37,725 bases of DNA. Origin: Litorilinea aerophila. Its GTDB lineage: Bacteria > Chloroflexota > Anaerolineae > Caldilineales > Caldilineaceae. A program made the position numbers and the translations under genes. This document shows, piece after piece, positions 1 to 7,399 of this stretch; within the stretch, counting starts at the first letter, position 1, and each line of letters starts with the position of its first letter. The DNA lies in NCBI GenBank assembly GCA_945905745.1, contig CAMDQF010000020.1, positions 1 to 37,725 of the forward strand, in the 5' to 3' direction. A model generated the notes under the pieces. It was not told the DNA's origin. It was given only the letters and a program-made list of their open reading frames with translations, and ran no database searches.

Positions 1-144
1 CCCAAGCCTGACTTTGACGAAGAACTCGCTCTCAACATCGTTCGCTATCGCCAACGTACTAGCCATGCAGCTTACCTTTCCCATCGTCGAAAGCGCTTAC
101 GAAAACTTGCCGTCCTTTCTATCCCTTCCGAAGTCTCGTTGTAG
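1..144 (+). CDS. C-terminal end of an unidentified protein (partial)
   Basis: Frame 1 is open from the window edge to a TAG at 142-144, giving 47 residues that end SIPSEVSL. The visible tail is strongly basic (SHRRKRLRKL) with no motif I recognise. It converges on the molybdopterin oxidoreductase, leaving 31 bases between the two stops, which hold a repeat. With no start and no known domain it could be a chance open frame, but its length, its position up to the edge and its stop just before a repeat (the pattern of other genes here) make a real gene end plausible. Confidence 0.35.
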   Translation, partial: PKPDFDEELALNIVRYRQRTSHAAYLSHRRKRLRKLAVLSIPSEVSL

Positions 145-151
145 TACTAGA

Positions 152-181
152 CAACCACTGGTCACTGATTACTGCTCACTC
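152..181. repeat. Family C heptamer repeat at the end of the molybdoenzyme gene
   Basis: On the minus strand this reads GAGTGAGCAGTAATC followed by AGTGACCAGTGG. The same 15 bases occur at 19008-19022 at the end of the CHAT gene. In both places the TGA inside the 15-mer is the stop codon of the gene. Confidence 0.6.
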
Positions 182-2380
182 CATATTCTGTGCAATCGCC
201 ACCGTCACAAACACCCGTGCGTCATAAAAGCACGCGCCGCCCCCCATATCCGCCTCGTCCTGACGCACGATCTGATTGATGTTGCGCCCGTCCGGGCTGT
301 GGCTGGCCCACCAGATGCCTGGAGCCAGCACAGTGCCGGGGATCAGATCGTCGGTCACCCGCGCCGTCAACACCACTTCCCCCAGTTCATTCCACACCCG
401 CACGCTATCCCCATCCCCAATCCGCCGGGACGCAGCATCCACCGGGTGCATCTGCAAAACCGGCTCCTTCTCCCGTCCCCGCAGCCGCTCCACCACCCCA
501 AAGGATGTGTTAAGGAAGGAGTGGGCGGGGGGGGAGATGCAGGTTAGGGACTGGGGATTGGGGATTGGGGACTGGTCGGCGGAATCTTCCCGATCCCCAG
601 TCTCTAATCCCCAATCCCCGTAGTTCGGCACGGGATCGTACCCATCGTCCGCCATGCGCTGGCTGTAGAATTCGCATTTTCCACTGGGGGTGGGATAGTT
701 GCCCTGGGCAAAGGGCAGGTAGGGATCGGGCAGGTTGAGCCGGGCGTAGCCGTCAGCCAGGAGTGTTTCCCAGGTGCAGGTGGCAAATTCGGGCTGGGTC
801 TGGGCCTGGACAAGCGAGCGCAGAATCGTCTCGTCGTCCTCCCGGAAGCAGTCGTCGGTGTAGCCCAACGCGCCAGCCAGACGGCGGAAAATCTCGGCGT
901 TGGGCAGGCTTTCGCCGAAGGGGGCAATCGCTGGGCGGTTGAGGGAGAGGAAGTTGTGTCCATAGGCCCGGTGCAGGTCCCAATGTTCCAGTTGGGTGGT
1001 TGCCGGGAGGATGTAATCGGCGTAGTCCGCGGTGTCGGTCTGGAACTGTTCCATCACAACCGTAAAGAGTTCCTCGCGAGCCAGACCCGCCATCACTGCG
1101 GATTGGTCCGGGGTGGCTGCGGCCGGGTTGGCGTTGTAGACGATCAACGCTTTCACAGGCGGGCCGATCTCTTCGCCGCTGGGTCTGGCATCGACAGGCC
1201 GGGGCCGATAGTGGGAGAGGGCGATGCGCGCCGGGTCCAGGGAGAGGGCGTCGCCTAGCCGGTTCATATTGATGGTGCGGGCCGTAGGGTCCCGGCGCAG
1301 ATCGGGCCGTTGTAGACCGGTCACATTCAGCCGCCGAAAGCCGCCGCTGGTGCTCAGTTGGATGCCGCCGCCCTGCTCCTGCCAGCTCCCCACCAGGCTG
1401 GGCAGACAGGCAATCGTGCGCATAGCCATACCGCCGCCGGCATGACGCTGCATCCCGTAGTTGATGCGGATGGCCGCCGGGCGTGTCGTGGCGTACTCCA
1501 CGGCCAGCGCCCGGATGCGTTCGGCGGGGATGCCGGTGATGGCCGCGGCCCGCTCGGGCGTCCATTCCTGCACCCGCTCGGCCAGTTGGGCAAAGCCGAC
1601 CGTATACTTGTCCATATAGTCGGCGTCGTGCAGATTCTCGCCGATGATGACGTGCATCAGCGCCAGGGCCAGGGCGCCGTCTGTGCCGGGGCGGATGGGC
1701 AGCCATTCGTCGGCGGCTTTGGCCGTGCGGGTGCGGGCTGGATCAATCACAATCACCCGTGCCCCGTTCTTGCGCGCCGCCTGGATGAATTGCCAAAGGT
1801 GCAGGTTGCTGGTCAGGGTATTGCTGCCCCATATGAGGATCAGTTTGGCGTGGGCATAATCCTCTGTGGCCGTGCCCAGGGTTGCGCCAATTGTGTAGAG
1901 ATAGCCCTCGAAGCCTGCCTCCGAGCAGATCGTCCGGGCCAGTTTGGATGCGCCCAGCCGGTTGAAGAAGCGGACGGCCATCCCTTCGCCCTGCAAATAG
2001 CCCAGTGTGCCGCTGTAGGAGTAGGGCAGCACCGCCTGGCTGCCCCACTCGTCCACCACCGCGGAGAGGCGGGTGGCGATTTCCGCCAGGGCGGTCTCCC
2101 AGGAGATCGGCTCAAACTGCCCACTCTTCTTTGGCCCCACCCGGCGCAGGGGTCTGGTCAGCCGTCCGCTGTGATAGACTCGCTCCAGATAGCGGTCCAC
2201 CTTTCCACAGAGCTTACCCTGGGTGATGGGGTGGCTGGCGTTGCCCCAAATGTCGATGGCCGCGCCGCTCTCCCGCTTCACTGCCACCTGCCAGGAGCAG
2301 GTATCCGGGCAGTCGTGGGGGCAGGCCCCGGTGATGACGGAGACGGATGGATCGCTGGCGTAGAGTTCGAGACGGGACAT
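176..2380 (-). CDS. Molybdopterin oxidoreductase (bis-MGD, 4Fe-4S), catalytic subunit
   Basis: A 734-residue member of the DMSO-reductase family, which moves electrons to or from a small substrate at a Mo-bis-MGD centre. The N-terminus has the 4Fe-4S ligands CPHDCPDTC (Cys20, 24, 28) and a fourth Cys58 in GKLCGK. The context RTICSEAG around Cys152 resembles the Mo-ligand Cys of NapA-like enzymes (inference). [12 protein letters not shown] and the C-terminal [15 protein letters not shown] are typical cofactor-binding segments. The start is the ATG at 2380, preceded by GGAGGGTAT; the longer open frame would translate the upstream repeat. No twin-arginine signal is seen, so it is probably cytoplasmic. 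No Fe-S or membrane partner subunit is adjacent and the substrate cannot be told. Residues about 588-612 are encoded by a family A repeat, in the linker just before the C-terminal molydopterin-binding domain. Confidence 0.9.
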   Translation of the reverse strand: MSRLELYASDPSVSVITGACPHDCPDTCSWQVAVKRESGAAIDIWGNASHPITQGKLCGKVDRYLERVYHSGRLTRPLRRVGPKKSGQFEPISWETALAEIATRLSAVVDEWGSQAVLPYSYSGTLGYLQGEGMAVRFFNRLGASKLARTICSEAGFEGYLYTIGATLGTATEDYAHAKLILIWGSNTLTSNLHLWQFIQAARKNGARVIVIDPARTRTAKAADEWLPIRPGTDGALALALMHVIIGENLHDADYMDKYTVGFAQLAERVQEWTPERAAAITGIPAERIRALAVEYATTRPAAIRINYGMQRHAGGGMAMRTIACLPSLVGSWQEQGGGIQLSTSGGFRRLNVTGLQRPDLRRDPTARTINMNRLGDALSLDPARIALSHYRPRPVDARPSGEEIGPPVKALIVYNANPAAATPDQSAVMAGLAREELFTVVMEQFQTDTADYADYILPATTQLEHWDLHRAYGHNFLSLNRPAIAPFGESLPNAEIFRRLAGALGYTDDCFREDDETILRSLVQAQTQPEFATCTWETLLADGYARLNLPDPYLPFAQGNYPTPSGKCEFYSQRMADDGYDPVPNYGDWGLETGDREDSADQSPIPNPQSLTCISPPAHSFLNTSFGVVERLRGREKEPVLQMHPVDAASRRIGDGDSVRVWNELGEVVLTARVTDDLIPGTVLAPGIWWASHSPDGRNINQIVRQDEADMGGGACFYDARVFVTVAIAQNME
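547..619. repeat. Family A heptamer element inside the molybdoenzyme gene
   Basis: A G-rich arm of GGGGATT/GGGGACT heptamers (547-575), a short centre, and a C-rich arm (589-619) that is largely its reverse complement, so it can form a hairpin. It is read in frame in the minus-strand gene as a peptide containing SPIPNPQS, with no stop or frameshift. Confidence 0.85.
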
Positions 2381-2394
2381 ATACCCTCCGGCTG

Positions 2395-2471
2395 AGACTG
2401 GGGATTGGGGACTTGGGATTGGGGATTGGGGACTGGGATTCCCGATCCCCAGTCTCCAATCCCCAATCCCT
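2395..2471. repeat. Family A heptamer element upstream of the molybdoenzyme gene
   Basis: An inverted element of two arms: G-rich heptamers at 2397-2440 and CCCCAGT/CCCCAAT units at 2441-2470. It lies in the leader of the minus-strand molybdopterin gene, ending 15 bases before its ATG. The G-rich strand carries more than four G-runs separated by three bases, a canonical G-quadruplex pattern. Confidence 0.85.
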
Positions 2472-2573
2472 ACTTCCTGTGAGTGTATCAACAGAGAGTC
2501 GTCTTCGTCAAGGGCGGGCTTCCCTGTGCAAGTTGCACAAGAAACACAATGGATGTGTGGGCAGATGTGACAA

Positions 2574-2602
2574 TGGCATTTTTCTCATTCTGTTTGTATA
2601 AT
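2574..2602 (+). promoter_or_regulatory. Probable glnA promoter
   Basis: A perfect -10 TATAAT lies at 2597-2602, about 90 bases upstream of the glnA start. The -35 is weak (TGGCAT at 2574-2579, 17-base spacer), so an activator may be needed. I saw no NtcA (GTA-N8-TAC) or TnrA-type site. Confidence 0.45.
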
Positions 2603-2648
2603 TCTTCACGATGTCCGTGGGGATGTCCATTGATTTAATCGGATTGGA

Positions 2649-2665
2649 CAGATGGGTTCCATCTG
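2649..2665 (+). promoter_or_regulatory. Hairpin in the glnA leader, next to the ribosome binding site
   Basis: CAGATGG and CCATCTG form a perfect 7-bp stem with a GTT loop. It ends 9 bases before the AGGAAAGGAA ribosome binding site (2675-2684) of glnA. It may only space the site; no known glutamine riboswitch sequence is recognisable. Confidence 0.35.
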
Positions 2666-2692
2666 TAGTCATCCAGGAAAGGAATTCCGTAT

Positions 2693-4108
2693 ATGGCTTT
2701 GAATTGTACTTCTCCGGCAGACGTAGAAAAAGCTGTTGAAGAAAATGGTATTCAGATTATCGACCTGCGTTTCACTGATGTCTACGGCCAGTGGCAGCAC
2801 TTTTCTCTGCCCGTAGAGGTCTACGACAACGACGATCTTTTCAAGAATGGCCTGGGCTTTGACGGTTCGTCGATTCGCGGTTTCAAGTCGATTGAGAGCA
2901 GCGATATGCTCTTAATCTGTGACCCGAAGACCGCTTTCATCGATCCCGTGACCGAGCATCCCACCCTCTGTCTGGTCGGCAATGTCTTCGACCCGATCAC
3001 CAAAGATGCCTTTGACCGGGACCCGCGCAATGTGCTGATGCTGGCCGAAGCCTATATGAAGTCCACGGGTATTGCCGACACTGCCTTTATGGGGCCGGAA
3101 GCCGAGTTCTTCATCTTTGATCAGGTGAAATACGAGACGGGCCGCTACTCTTCCAGCTATGCAGTGGACAGTGTGGAGGCGCCCTGGAATTCGGGCGAAT
3201 GGGGTTCGGGCCACAAAGTGGGCTACAAGGGCGGCTACTTCCCGGTTTCCCCCTTCGACACCCTGCAAGATGTGCGCTCGGAGATCGTCCGCACGATGAT
3301 CGCCGCCGGTCTGCCCATCGAGAAGCACCACCACGAGGTTGCCACCGCCGGTCAGACGGAGATCAACCTGCGCTCCCGCCCGATGCTGCAACAGGCCGAC
3401 AACATTCAGTTGTACAAGTATATTGCCAAGAATGTGGCTATGCAGTACGGCAAGACCGCCACTTTTATGCCCAAGCCCCTCTTTGAGGACAACGGCTCCG
3501 GTATGCACACCCACCAGAGCCTGTGGAAAGATGGCAAGCCCCTCTTCCACGGCGACAAATATGCGGGCGTCAGCCAGGAAGCCATCTGGTACATCGGCGG
3601 TATCCTAAAGCACATCAACAGCCTGCTGGCCTTCTGTGCCCCCACCACCAACAGCTACCGGCGTCTGGTTCCCGGCTACGAAGCGCCCGTCGTCATCGCC
3701 TACTCGGCCCGCAACCGCTCGGCTGCCTGCCGCATTCCCGTGGGTTCCGATTCGCCCAAATCCAAGCGCATCGAGTTCCGCTGCCCAGACCCGGCGGCCA
3801 ATCCCTACCTGGCCTTTGCCGCGATGGTCATGGCCGGTCTGGACGGTATCCAGAACCAGATCGATCCCGGCAAGCCGTCCGAAATGGATCTCTTCGAGGA
3901 CGAGACCCTGCGCCATGTGCGCACGGTGGAAGGCTCCCTGGCCGCGGTGTTGGATGCCCTGGAAGCGGATAACGACTATCTGACAACGGGCGGCGTCTTC
4001 AGCCAGGGACTGATCGACACCTATCTCGCCACCCGTCGCCTGGCCGATGTGGACGCTGTGCGCCTGCGCCCCCATCCCCACGAATATGTGATGTACTTCG
4101 GCGTCTAA
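2693..4108 (+). CDS. glnA: Glutamine synthetase type I, beta-like, without the adenylylation tyrosine
   Basis: Makes glutamine from glutamate, ammonia and ATP; a cytoplasmic dodecamer in this family. At 471 residues it matches the enterobacterial length. Hallmarks are FDGSSIRGF, the glutamate/metal region GPEAEFFIF, the segment WNSGEWGSGHKVGYKGGYFP that marks the beta subtype, the ATP-site block FMPKPLFEDNGSGMHTHQS, and RRLVPGYEAPV. The C-terminal adenylylation loop, NLYDLP in E. coli, reads DLFEDE here: Tyr becomes Phe401 (codon 3893-3895), so GlnE-type adenylylation at this site is not possible. The start is ATG 2693 with AGGAAAGGAA upstream. A strong terminator follows, and a second, alpha-type synthetase lies 139 bases downstream. 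Confidence 0.95.
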   Translation: MALNCTSPADVEKAVEENGIQIIDLRFTDVYGQWQHFSLPVEVYDNDDLFKNGLGFDGSSIRGFKSIESSDMLLICDPKTAFIDPVTEHPTLCLVGNVFDPITKDAFDRDPRNVLMLAEAYMKSTGIADTAFMGPEAEFFIFDQVKYETGRYSSSYAVDSVEAPWNSGEWGSGHKVGYKGGYFPVSPFDTLQDVRSEIVRTMIAAGLPIEKHHHEVATAGQTEINLRSRPMLQQADNIQLYKYIAKNVAMQYGKTATFMPKPLFEDNGSGMHTHQSLWKDGKPLFHGDKYAGVSQEAIWYIGGILKHINSLLAFCAPTTNSYRRLVPGYEAPVVIAYSARNRSAACRIPVGSDSPKSKRIEFRCPDPAANPYLAFAAMVMAGLDGIQNQIDPGKPSEMDLFEDETLRHVRTVEGSLAAVLDALEADNDYLTTGGVFSQGLIDTYLATRRLADVDAVRLRPHPHEYVMYFGV

Positions 4109-4126
4109 AGCCCGCCCAGCTATTTC

Positions 4127-4171
4127 AAAAAAGAGAGAGCAACAGCCTGGCGCTGCTGCTCTCTCTTTTTT
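4127..4171 (+). terminator. Intrinsic terminator after glnA
   Basis: The arms 4127-4146 and 4152-4171 pair over 20 bases with one mismatch around a 5-base loop, ending in a run of T. The A-rich left arm means it could also work on the other strand. Confidence 0.92.
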
Positions 4172-4247
4172 ATCTGGCGACGAGCGCTGTTCGGTGATAC
4201 AATTCACCCATCTTTGTTGGCATTTCGGTGTTCAGACGGGGGCAAGT

Positions 4248-5609
4248 ATGCAGAACGAGACAATGGCAAACGAAAAACGTCGCGAACAGATGGCTGCCAT
4301 CGACCAGGTGGTCAAGCGTTCGGACATTCGATTCGTGCGTCTGCAATTCAGCGACATTGTGGGCAGCGCCAAACAGGTGACGATCCCCATCAGCCATTGG
4401 GATGATGCAGTGGAGAATGGGGTCTGGTTTGACGGCAGTGCGGTGGAGGGTTTTGCCCGGGTAGCCGAGAGCGATATGTATCTGGTAGCAGACCTGGAGA
4501 CCTTCGCTCCCATCCCCTGGGAGATGGAACTTTCCACGGCCCGGGTGATCTGCGATGTCTACACGCCGGACGGTACGCCTTTTGTGGGCGATCCCCGCTT
4601 TGTACTCAAGCGCCAGTTGCAGCGGGCGGCCCAGATGGGCTACGAATTTATGATCGGCCCGGAGGTGGAGTTCTTCCTCTTTCGCCCCCACCGAGACGGT
4701 TCTCTCATCCCCTTGCAGCCCCACGACGAGGCGGGCTATTTCGACGTGAGTACAGACCTCTCGCACAGCGTGCGTCGTCAGATGATCGACGCCCTCGCCG
4801 CGCTGGGCATCAAAATCGAGGCGGCCCATCACGAAGTCGCCAGCGGTCAGAGCGAAATCGATTTTCAGTTTGGCCCTGCGCTCTCCATCGCCGACTATAC
4901 GATGACCGTGCGGATGACGCTGAAAGCCATCGCCCAAAAAAATGGCCTGCACTGTACATTTATGCCCAAGCCGATTACCGGTGTAAACGGGTCGGGGATG
5001 CACGTGCATCAGAGCCTGTGGCACAAGGGCCAAAATCGCACGGCGATGTACGACCCGCAGAACGACTACGATCTGAGTCAGGTTGCGCTGCATTTTATCG
5101 CCGGCCAGTTGGCCCACGCCAAAGGGATGACGTCGATTCTGGCTCCACTGGTCAATAGCTACAAACGGCTCGTACCCGGCTACGAAGCGCCGGTCTATAT
5201 TTCCTGGGGGCGCACCAACCGCAGCGCGCTCATCCGCATTCCCCGTACCTCGCGCGGGCGGGTACAGAGCACTCGCTGCGAGCTGCGCTGCCCGGACCCC
5301 AGCGCCAATCCCTATCTGGCCTATGCGGTGATGCTGGCCGCGGGTCTGGACGGCATCGAGCAGCGCATGGAGCCGCCCGCACCCGCCGAGGAAGACCTCT
5401 TCCAAATGGACAGCAGCCGCACCGGTTTTGAGATGCTGCCGGGCAGCCTGGGCGAGGCCCTGGACGCGTTGAGCGAGGATATTGTCGTGCAAGAAGCCCT
5501 GGGCCAGCACGTCTACGAGCGCTATGTGGAGGCCAAACGGCTGGAATGGAACGACTACCGGATTTATGTGACCCAGTGGGAGTTGAACCGGTATTTGACG
5601 ATCTATTAG
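4248..5609 (+). CDS. Glutamine synthetase type I, alpha-like
   Basis: A second type I glutamine synthetase, 453 residues from ATG 4248, which has GGGGGCAAG just upstream; an in-frame ATG at 4263 is also possible. It lacks the beta-type insertion after GPEVEFFLF and ends YVTQWELNRYLTIY, as in GSI-alpha enzymes of Bacillus and Thermotoga. FDGSAVEGFARVAESDMYL keeps the Arg that in Bacillus GlnA takes part in glutamine feedback control (established for that family; the equivalence is inferred). The active-site blocks FMPKPITGVNGSGMHVHQS and RLVPGYEAPVYISW are intact. It may be a true synthetase or a related gamma-glutamyl ligase. It follows the glnA terminator and so likely has its own promoter (a TACAAT lies at 4197-4202). 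No GlnR gene is adjacent. Confidence 0.88.
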   Translation: MQNETMANEKRREQMAAIDQVVKRSDIRFVRLQFSDIVGSAKQVTIPISHWDDAVENGVWFDGSAVEGFARVAESDMYLVADLETFAPIPWEMELSTARVICDVYTPDGTPFVGDPRFVLKRQLQRAAQMGYEFMIGPEVEFFLFRPHRDGSLIPLQPHDEAGYFDVSTDLSHSVRRQMIDALAALGIKIEAAHHEVASGQSEIDFQFGPALSIADYTMTVRMTLKAIAQKNGLHCTFMPKPITGVNGSGMHVHQSLWHKGQNRTAMYDPQNDYDLSQVALHFIAGQLAHAKGMTSILAPLVNSYKRLVPGYEAPVYISWGRTNRSALIRIPRTSRGRVQSTRCELRCPDPSANPYLAYAVMLAAGLDGIEQRMEPPAPAEEDLFQMDSSRTGFEMLPGSLGEALDALSEDIVVQEALGQHVYERYVEAKRLEWNDYRIYVTQWELNRYLTIY

Positions 5610-5614
5610 AAGAA

Positions 5615-5680
5615 GTAATCAGTGAACAGTGAACAGTGCCGATCTCGCCACTGATCACCGGTTACTGTTCACTGTTCACT
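5615..5680. repeat. Family C inverted heptamer element
   Basis: Left arm of CAGTGAA heptamers (5615-5638), right arm (5649-5680) with the complementary TTCACTG units, forming a hairpin. It begins 5 bases after the stop of the second glutamine synthetase and ends shortly before the xpt ribosome binding site. Confidence 0.8.
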
Positions 5681-5706
5681 TCCCAAACAGACAGGGAGAC
5701 AACGCC

Positions 5707-6297
5707 GTGCAAGCACTGGTCGAACGCATTCGGACTGAGGGACGCAATCTGGGGCGGGGCATCTTGAAGGTGGACGGCTTTATCAATCACCAACTGGACC
5801 CGGTTCTGACCACAGCGATGGGACAGGAGTTCGCCCGGCGCTTTGCTGCGGCGGGTGTGGAGAATGTGACCAAAATCGTCACCGCGGAGGTGAGCGGCAT
5901 TGCGCCGGCCTTGACGGTGGCTATGGTCTATGGCGTGCCGGTGGTCTATGCCCGCAAACACCGGCCCATCACAATGCCCGAAGGCTTCTACTCCGCCGAG
6001 GCACCCAGCCACACCAAAGGTGGCATCGTTCAACTGATGATCTCGCCGGAATATCTCAGTCCCAGCGACCGGGTGCTGCTCATCGATGATTTTCTCGCCA
6101 CGGGCAAAACCATCGGCGCGCTGGCGGAGGTTATCGCCCAGTGCGGGGCCACCCTCTGTGGCATCGGCTGTCTGGTAGAAAAATCCTTCGAATCGGGCCG
6201 CCAGCGGTTGGAACACCTGGGCGTCCCCGTTGTCACCCTCGCCATCATCGACAGTATGGAAGGCGACAGTATCGTCGTGCGCGACCCCACTGAATAG
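5707..6297 (+). CDS. xpt: Xanthine phosphoribosyltransferase
   Basis: A 196-residue purine-salvage enzyme that converts xanthine and PRPP to XMP in the cytoplasm. The pattern follows Bacillus Xpt closely: N-terminal LKVDGFINHQLDP, GIAPALTVAMVYGVPVVYARK, the PRPP-binding loop VLLIDDFLATGK (residues 124-134 region) and GIGCLVEKSFESGR. The start is GTG 5707, with GGGAGA nine bases upstream; the longer frame from 5629 would translate the family C repeat. The TAG stop lies at the first bases of a family B repeat. No purine riboswitch is visible in the short leader. Confidence 0.9.
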   Translation: MQALVERIRTEGRNLGRGILKVDGFINHQLDPVLTTAMGQEFARRFAAAGVENVTKIVTAEVSGIAPALTVAMVYGVPVVYARKHRPITMPEGFYSAEAPSHTKGGIVQLMISPEYLSPSDRVLLIDDFLATGKTIGALAEVIAQCGATLCGIGCLVEKSFESGRQRLEHLGVPVVTLAIIDSMEGDSIVVRDPTE

Positions 6298-6406
6298 GAC
6301 GCTGATAGCGCTGAAAGGAGTGATCAGCGCAGATTTTATCCCTTCGACAAGCTCAGGACACCGCAGCGCCAATCAGTTTTTTCAGCGTCATCTGCGTCCC
6401 TTATCC
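6295..6406. repeat. Composite family B element with a nested family D unit
   Basis: The left part (TAGGACGCTGATAGCGCTGA onward) closely matches the copy at 30738 onward. The right part ends with the complementary CAGCGTCATCTGCGTCCC. Nested between them is CTTCGACAAGCTCAGGAC, a family D unit also seen at 19196-19245. The element exactly fills the gap between the convergent xpt and radical SAM genes and touches both stop codons. Confidence 0.75.
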
Positions 6407-7189
6407 CGCCTCCACCAACCGGTAGGCGCGGCTGATTGTCCCATCGGCAAAGAGATTGATCGAGCGGCTTTCGGTCACGTCGAAATCCCAGAGTGTCACT
6501 TCCATCTTGTCCAGCCCATAGACCGGATTGCCCCGATAGCTCCCTCGGCCGACCAGTTGCATCGCTTCCCAGTCCAGCACTTCCTCCCACCCCCGCTCCT
6601 CTCCGTAGAGTTTGCGCAGAACCAGCCGCTCCACACCGATCTCCCGGCAGCGACGCAGAAAGTCGGGTATCTCTTCCCGATTGGCTTCTGTGACGACACA
6701 GGAGACTTTCACGGGAACGTGCGCCCGGCCTAGAATCTCGGCCAGGTCCGGCACAGTGGGCACGCCCATTACCCGCCGATAGGTCGCCTCGTCAAAGCTG
6801 GGAAAGGAGATGCACACCCGGTCGTAGCTGTTGAAAATATCCATTTTGCCCAGAGCCAATCGCCCATTGGTGTGCAGCGAAAACTGGCTTTCCGGGCGCA
6901 GTTCCCCGCGCAGAAAGTCCAATAGTCGTGCCTCGTGGCGGTAGCGCTGCGGGTCTGTGGTCGTACCGGTAAAGACAATCTGGCGGATGGCGTAGTGGCG
7001 GATCATCTCCACAAACTCGTCCAGATTGGTGGGCGGAAAGTGGCGCAGATTGTCCACATTCAGGCGCGGGTCCACCCGCTGCCCGATGCAGAAGGGACAG
7101 CGGGCGTTGCACGGCCCGGCAAAGAGAATGTTGGCAAAGTCGTAGGAGAGGGGGGACTGGAGATTGGGGATTGGGGATTGGGTGGGCAT
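6401..7189 (-). CDS. Radical SAM protein of unknown substrate
   Basis: A 262-residue radical SAM enzyme. The 4Fe-4S/SAM motif is CNARCPFC (Cys27, 31, 34), followed by the expected barrel, with VFTGTTTDPQRY as the GGE-like strand and FSLHTNGRLAL. There is no C-terminal SPASM cysteine cluster, so it is a minimal enzyme; the substrate cannot be inferred. The ATG at 7189 has AGGAG six bases upstream. That start makes residues 3-13 (TQSPIPNLQSP) the translation of a family A repeat, so the repeat supplies the N-terminus. The stop abuts another repeat. A second radical SAM gene lies upstream on the same strand, 210 bases away across a family B repeat. Confidence 0.85.
   Translation of the reverse strand: MPTQSPIPNLQSPLSYDFANILFAGPCNARCPFCIGQRVDPRLNVDNLRHFPPTNLDEFVEMIRHYAIRQIVFTGTTTDPQRYRHEARLLDFLRGELRPESQFSLHTNGRLALGKMDIFNSYDRVCISFPSFDEATYRRVMGVPTVPDLAEILGRAHVPVKVSCVVTEANREEIPDFLRRCREIGVERLVLRKLYGEERGWEEVLDWEAMQLVGRGSYRGNPVYGLDKMEVTLWDFDVTESRSINLFADGTISRAYRLVEAG
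7151..7182. repeat. Family A one-armed heptamer repeat encoding the radical SAM N-terminus
   Basis: G-rich GGGGATT units on the plus strand without the complementary arm. Read on the minus strand they encode TQSPIPNLQSP, immediately after the start codon of the radical SAM gene. Confidence 0.8.
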
Positions 7190-7399
7190 CGATCACTCCT
7201 ATTCGTTGTCCGTTTTCTATAATGGGCAGGATGAGGGTGGAAAAACTGGGCGCAGATAAACGCAGAGGAACGCAGATTTTTCCTCTGAATCAGCGTCTAT
7301 CTGCGTAAATCAGCGTCCCGTTTGCTTTCCAGTGTCCTCCTGACCCATACGCATTTGTCCATTTTCAGCTAAAGCAATGAAGAGACTCGTGTCACCTTG
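7190..7399. repeat. Intergenic region filled by a family B repeat (7238-7322)
   Basis: Holds GCGCAGATAAACGCAGAGG and AACGCAGATTTT, answered by GCGTCTATCTGCG and AATCAGCGTCCCG, so the two halves are partly complementary. A further unit, GTCACCTTGTCACC and TTCACCTTGTC, lies at 7391-7418; the hemN-like stop codon falls inside it. A TATAAT on the plus strand at 7218-7223 has no gene to serve. Confidence 0.65.

Noticed and set aside
14..547. Plus-strand open frame of 177 codons at the left edge
   Set aside because: It lies mostly antisense to the C-terminus of the molybdopterin oxidoreductase, is rich in Pro/His/Arg as shadow frames are, and has no motif or ribosome binding site.
1358..2395. Long plus-strand open frame opposite the molybdopterin gene
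   Set aside because: Antisense shadow of a G+C-rich gene with clear cofactor motifs on the other strand; composition is typical of a reversed frame.
547..2471. CRISPR array, because of regular short repeats
   Set aside because: Units are 7 bases, directly tandem and palindromically arranged, without unique spacers of 30-40 bases and without cas genes.
2597..2692. Glutamine riboswitch in the glnA leader
   Set aside because: None of the conserved core sequences of the known glutamine riboswitch classes is recognisable; only a short hairpin is present.
4170..5510. 446-codon minus-strand frame opposite the second glutamine synthetase
   Set aside because: Shadow of a strongly conserved enzyme; no recognisable motif or start signal.
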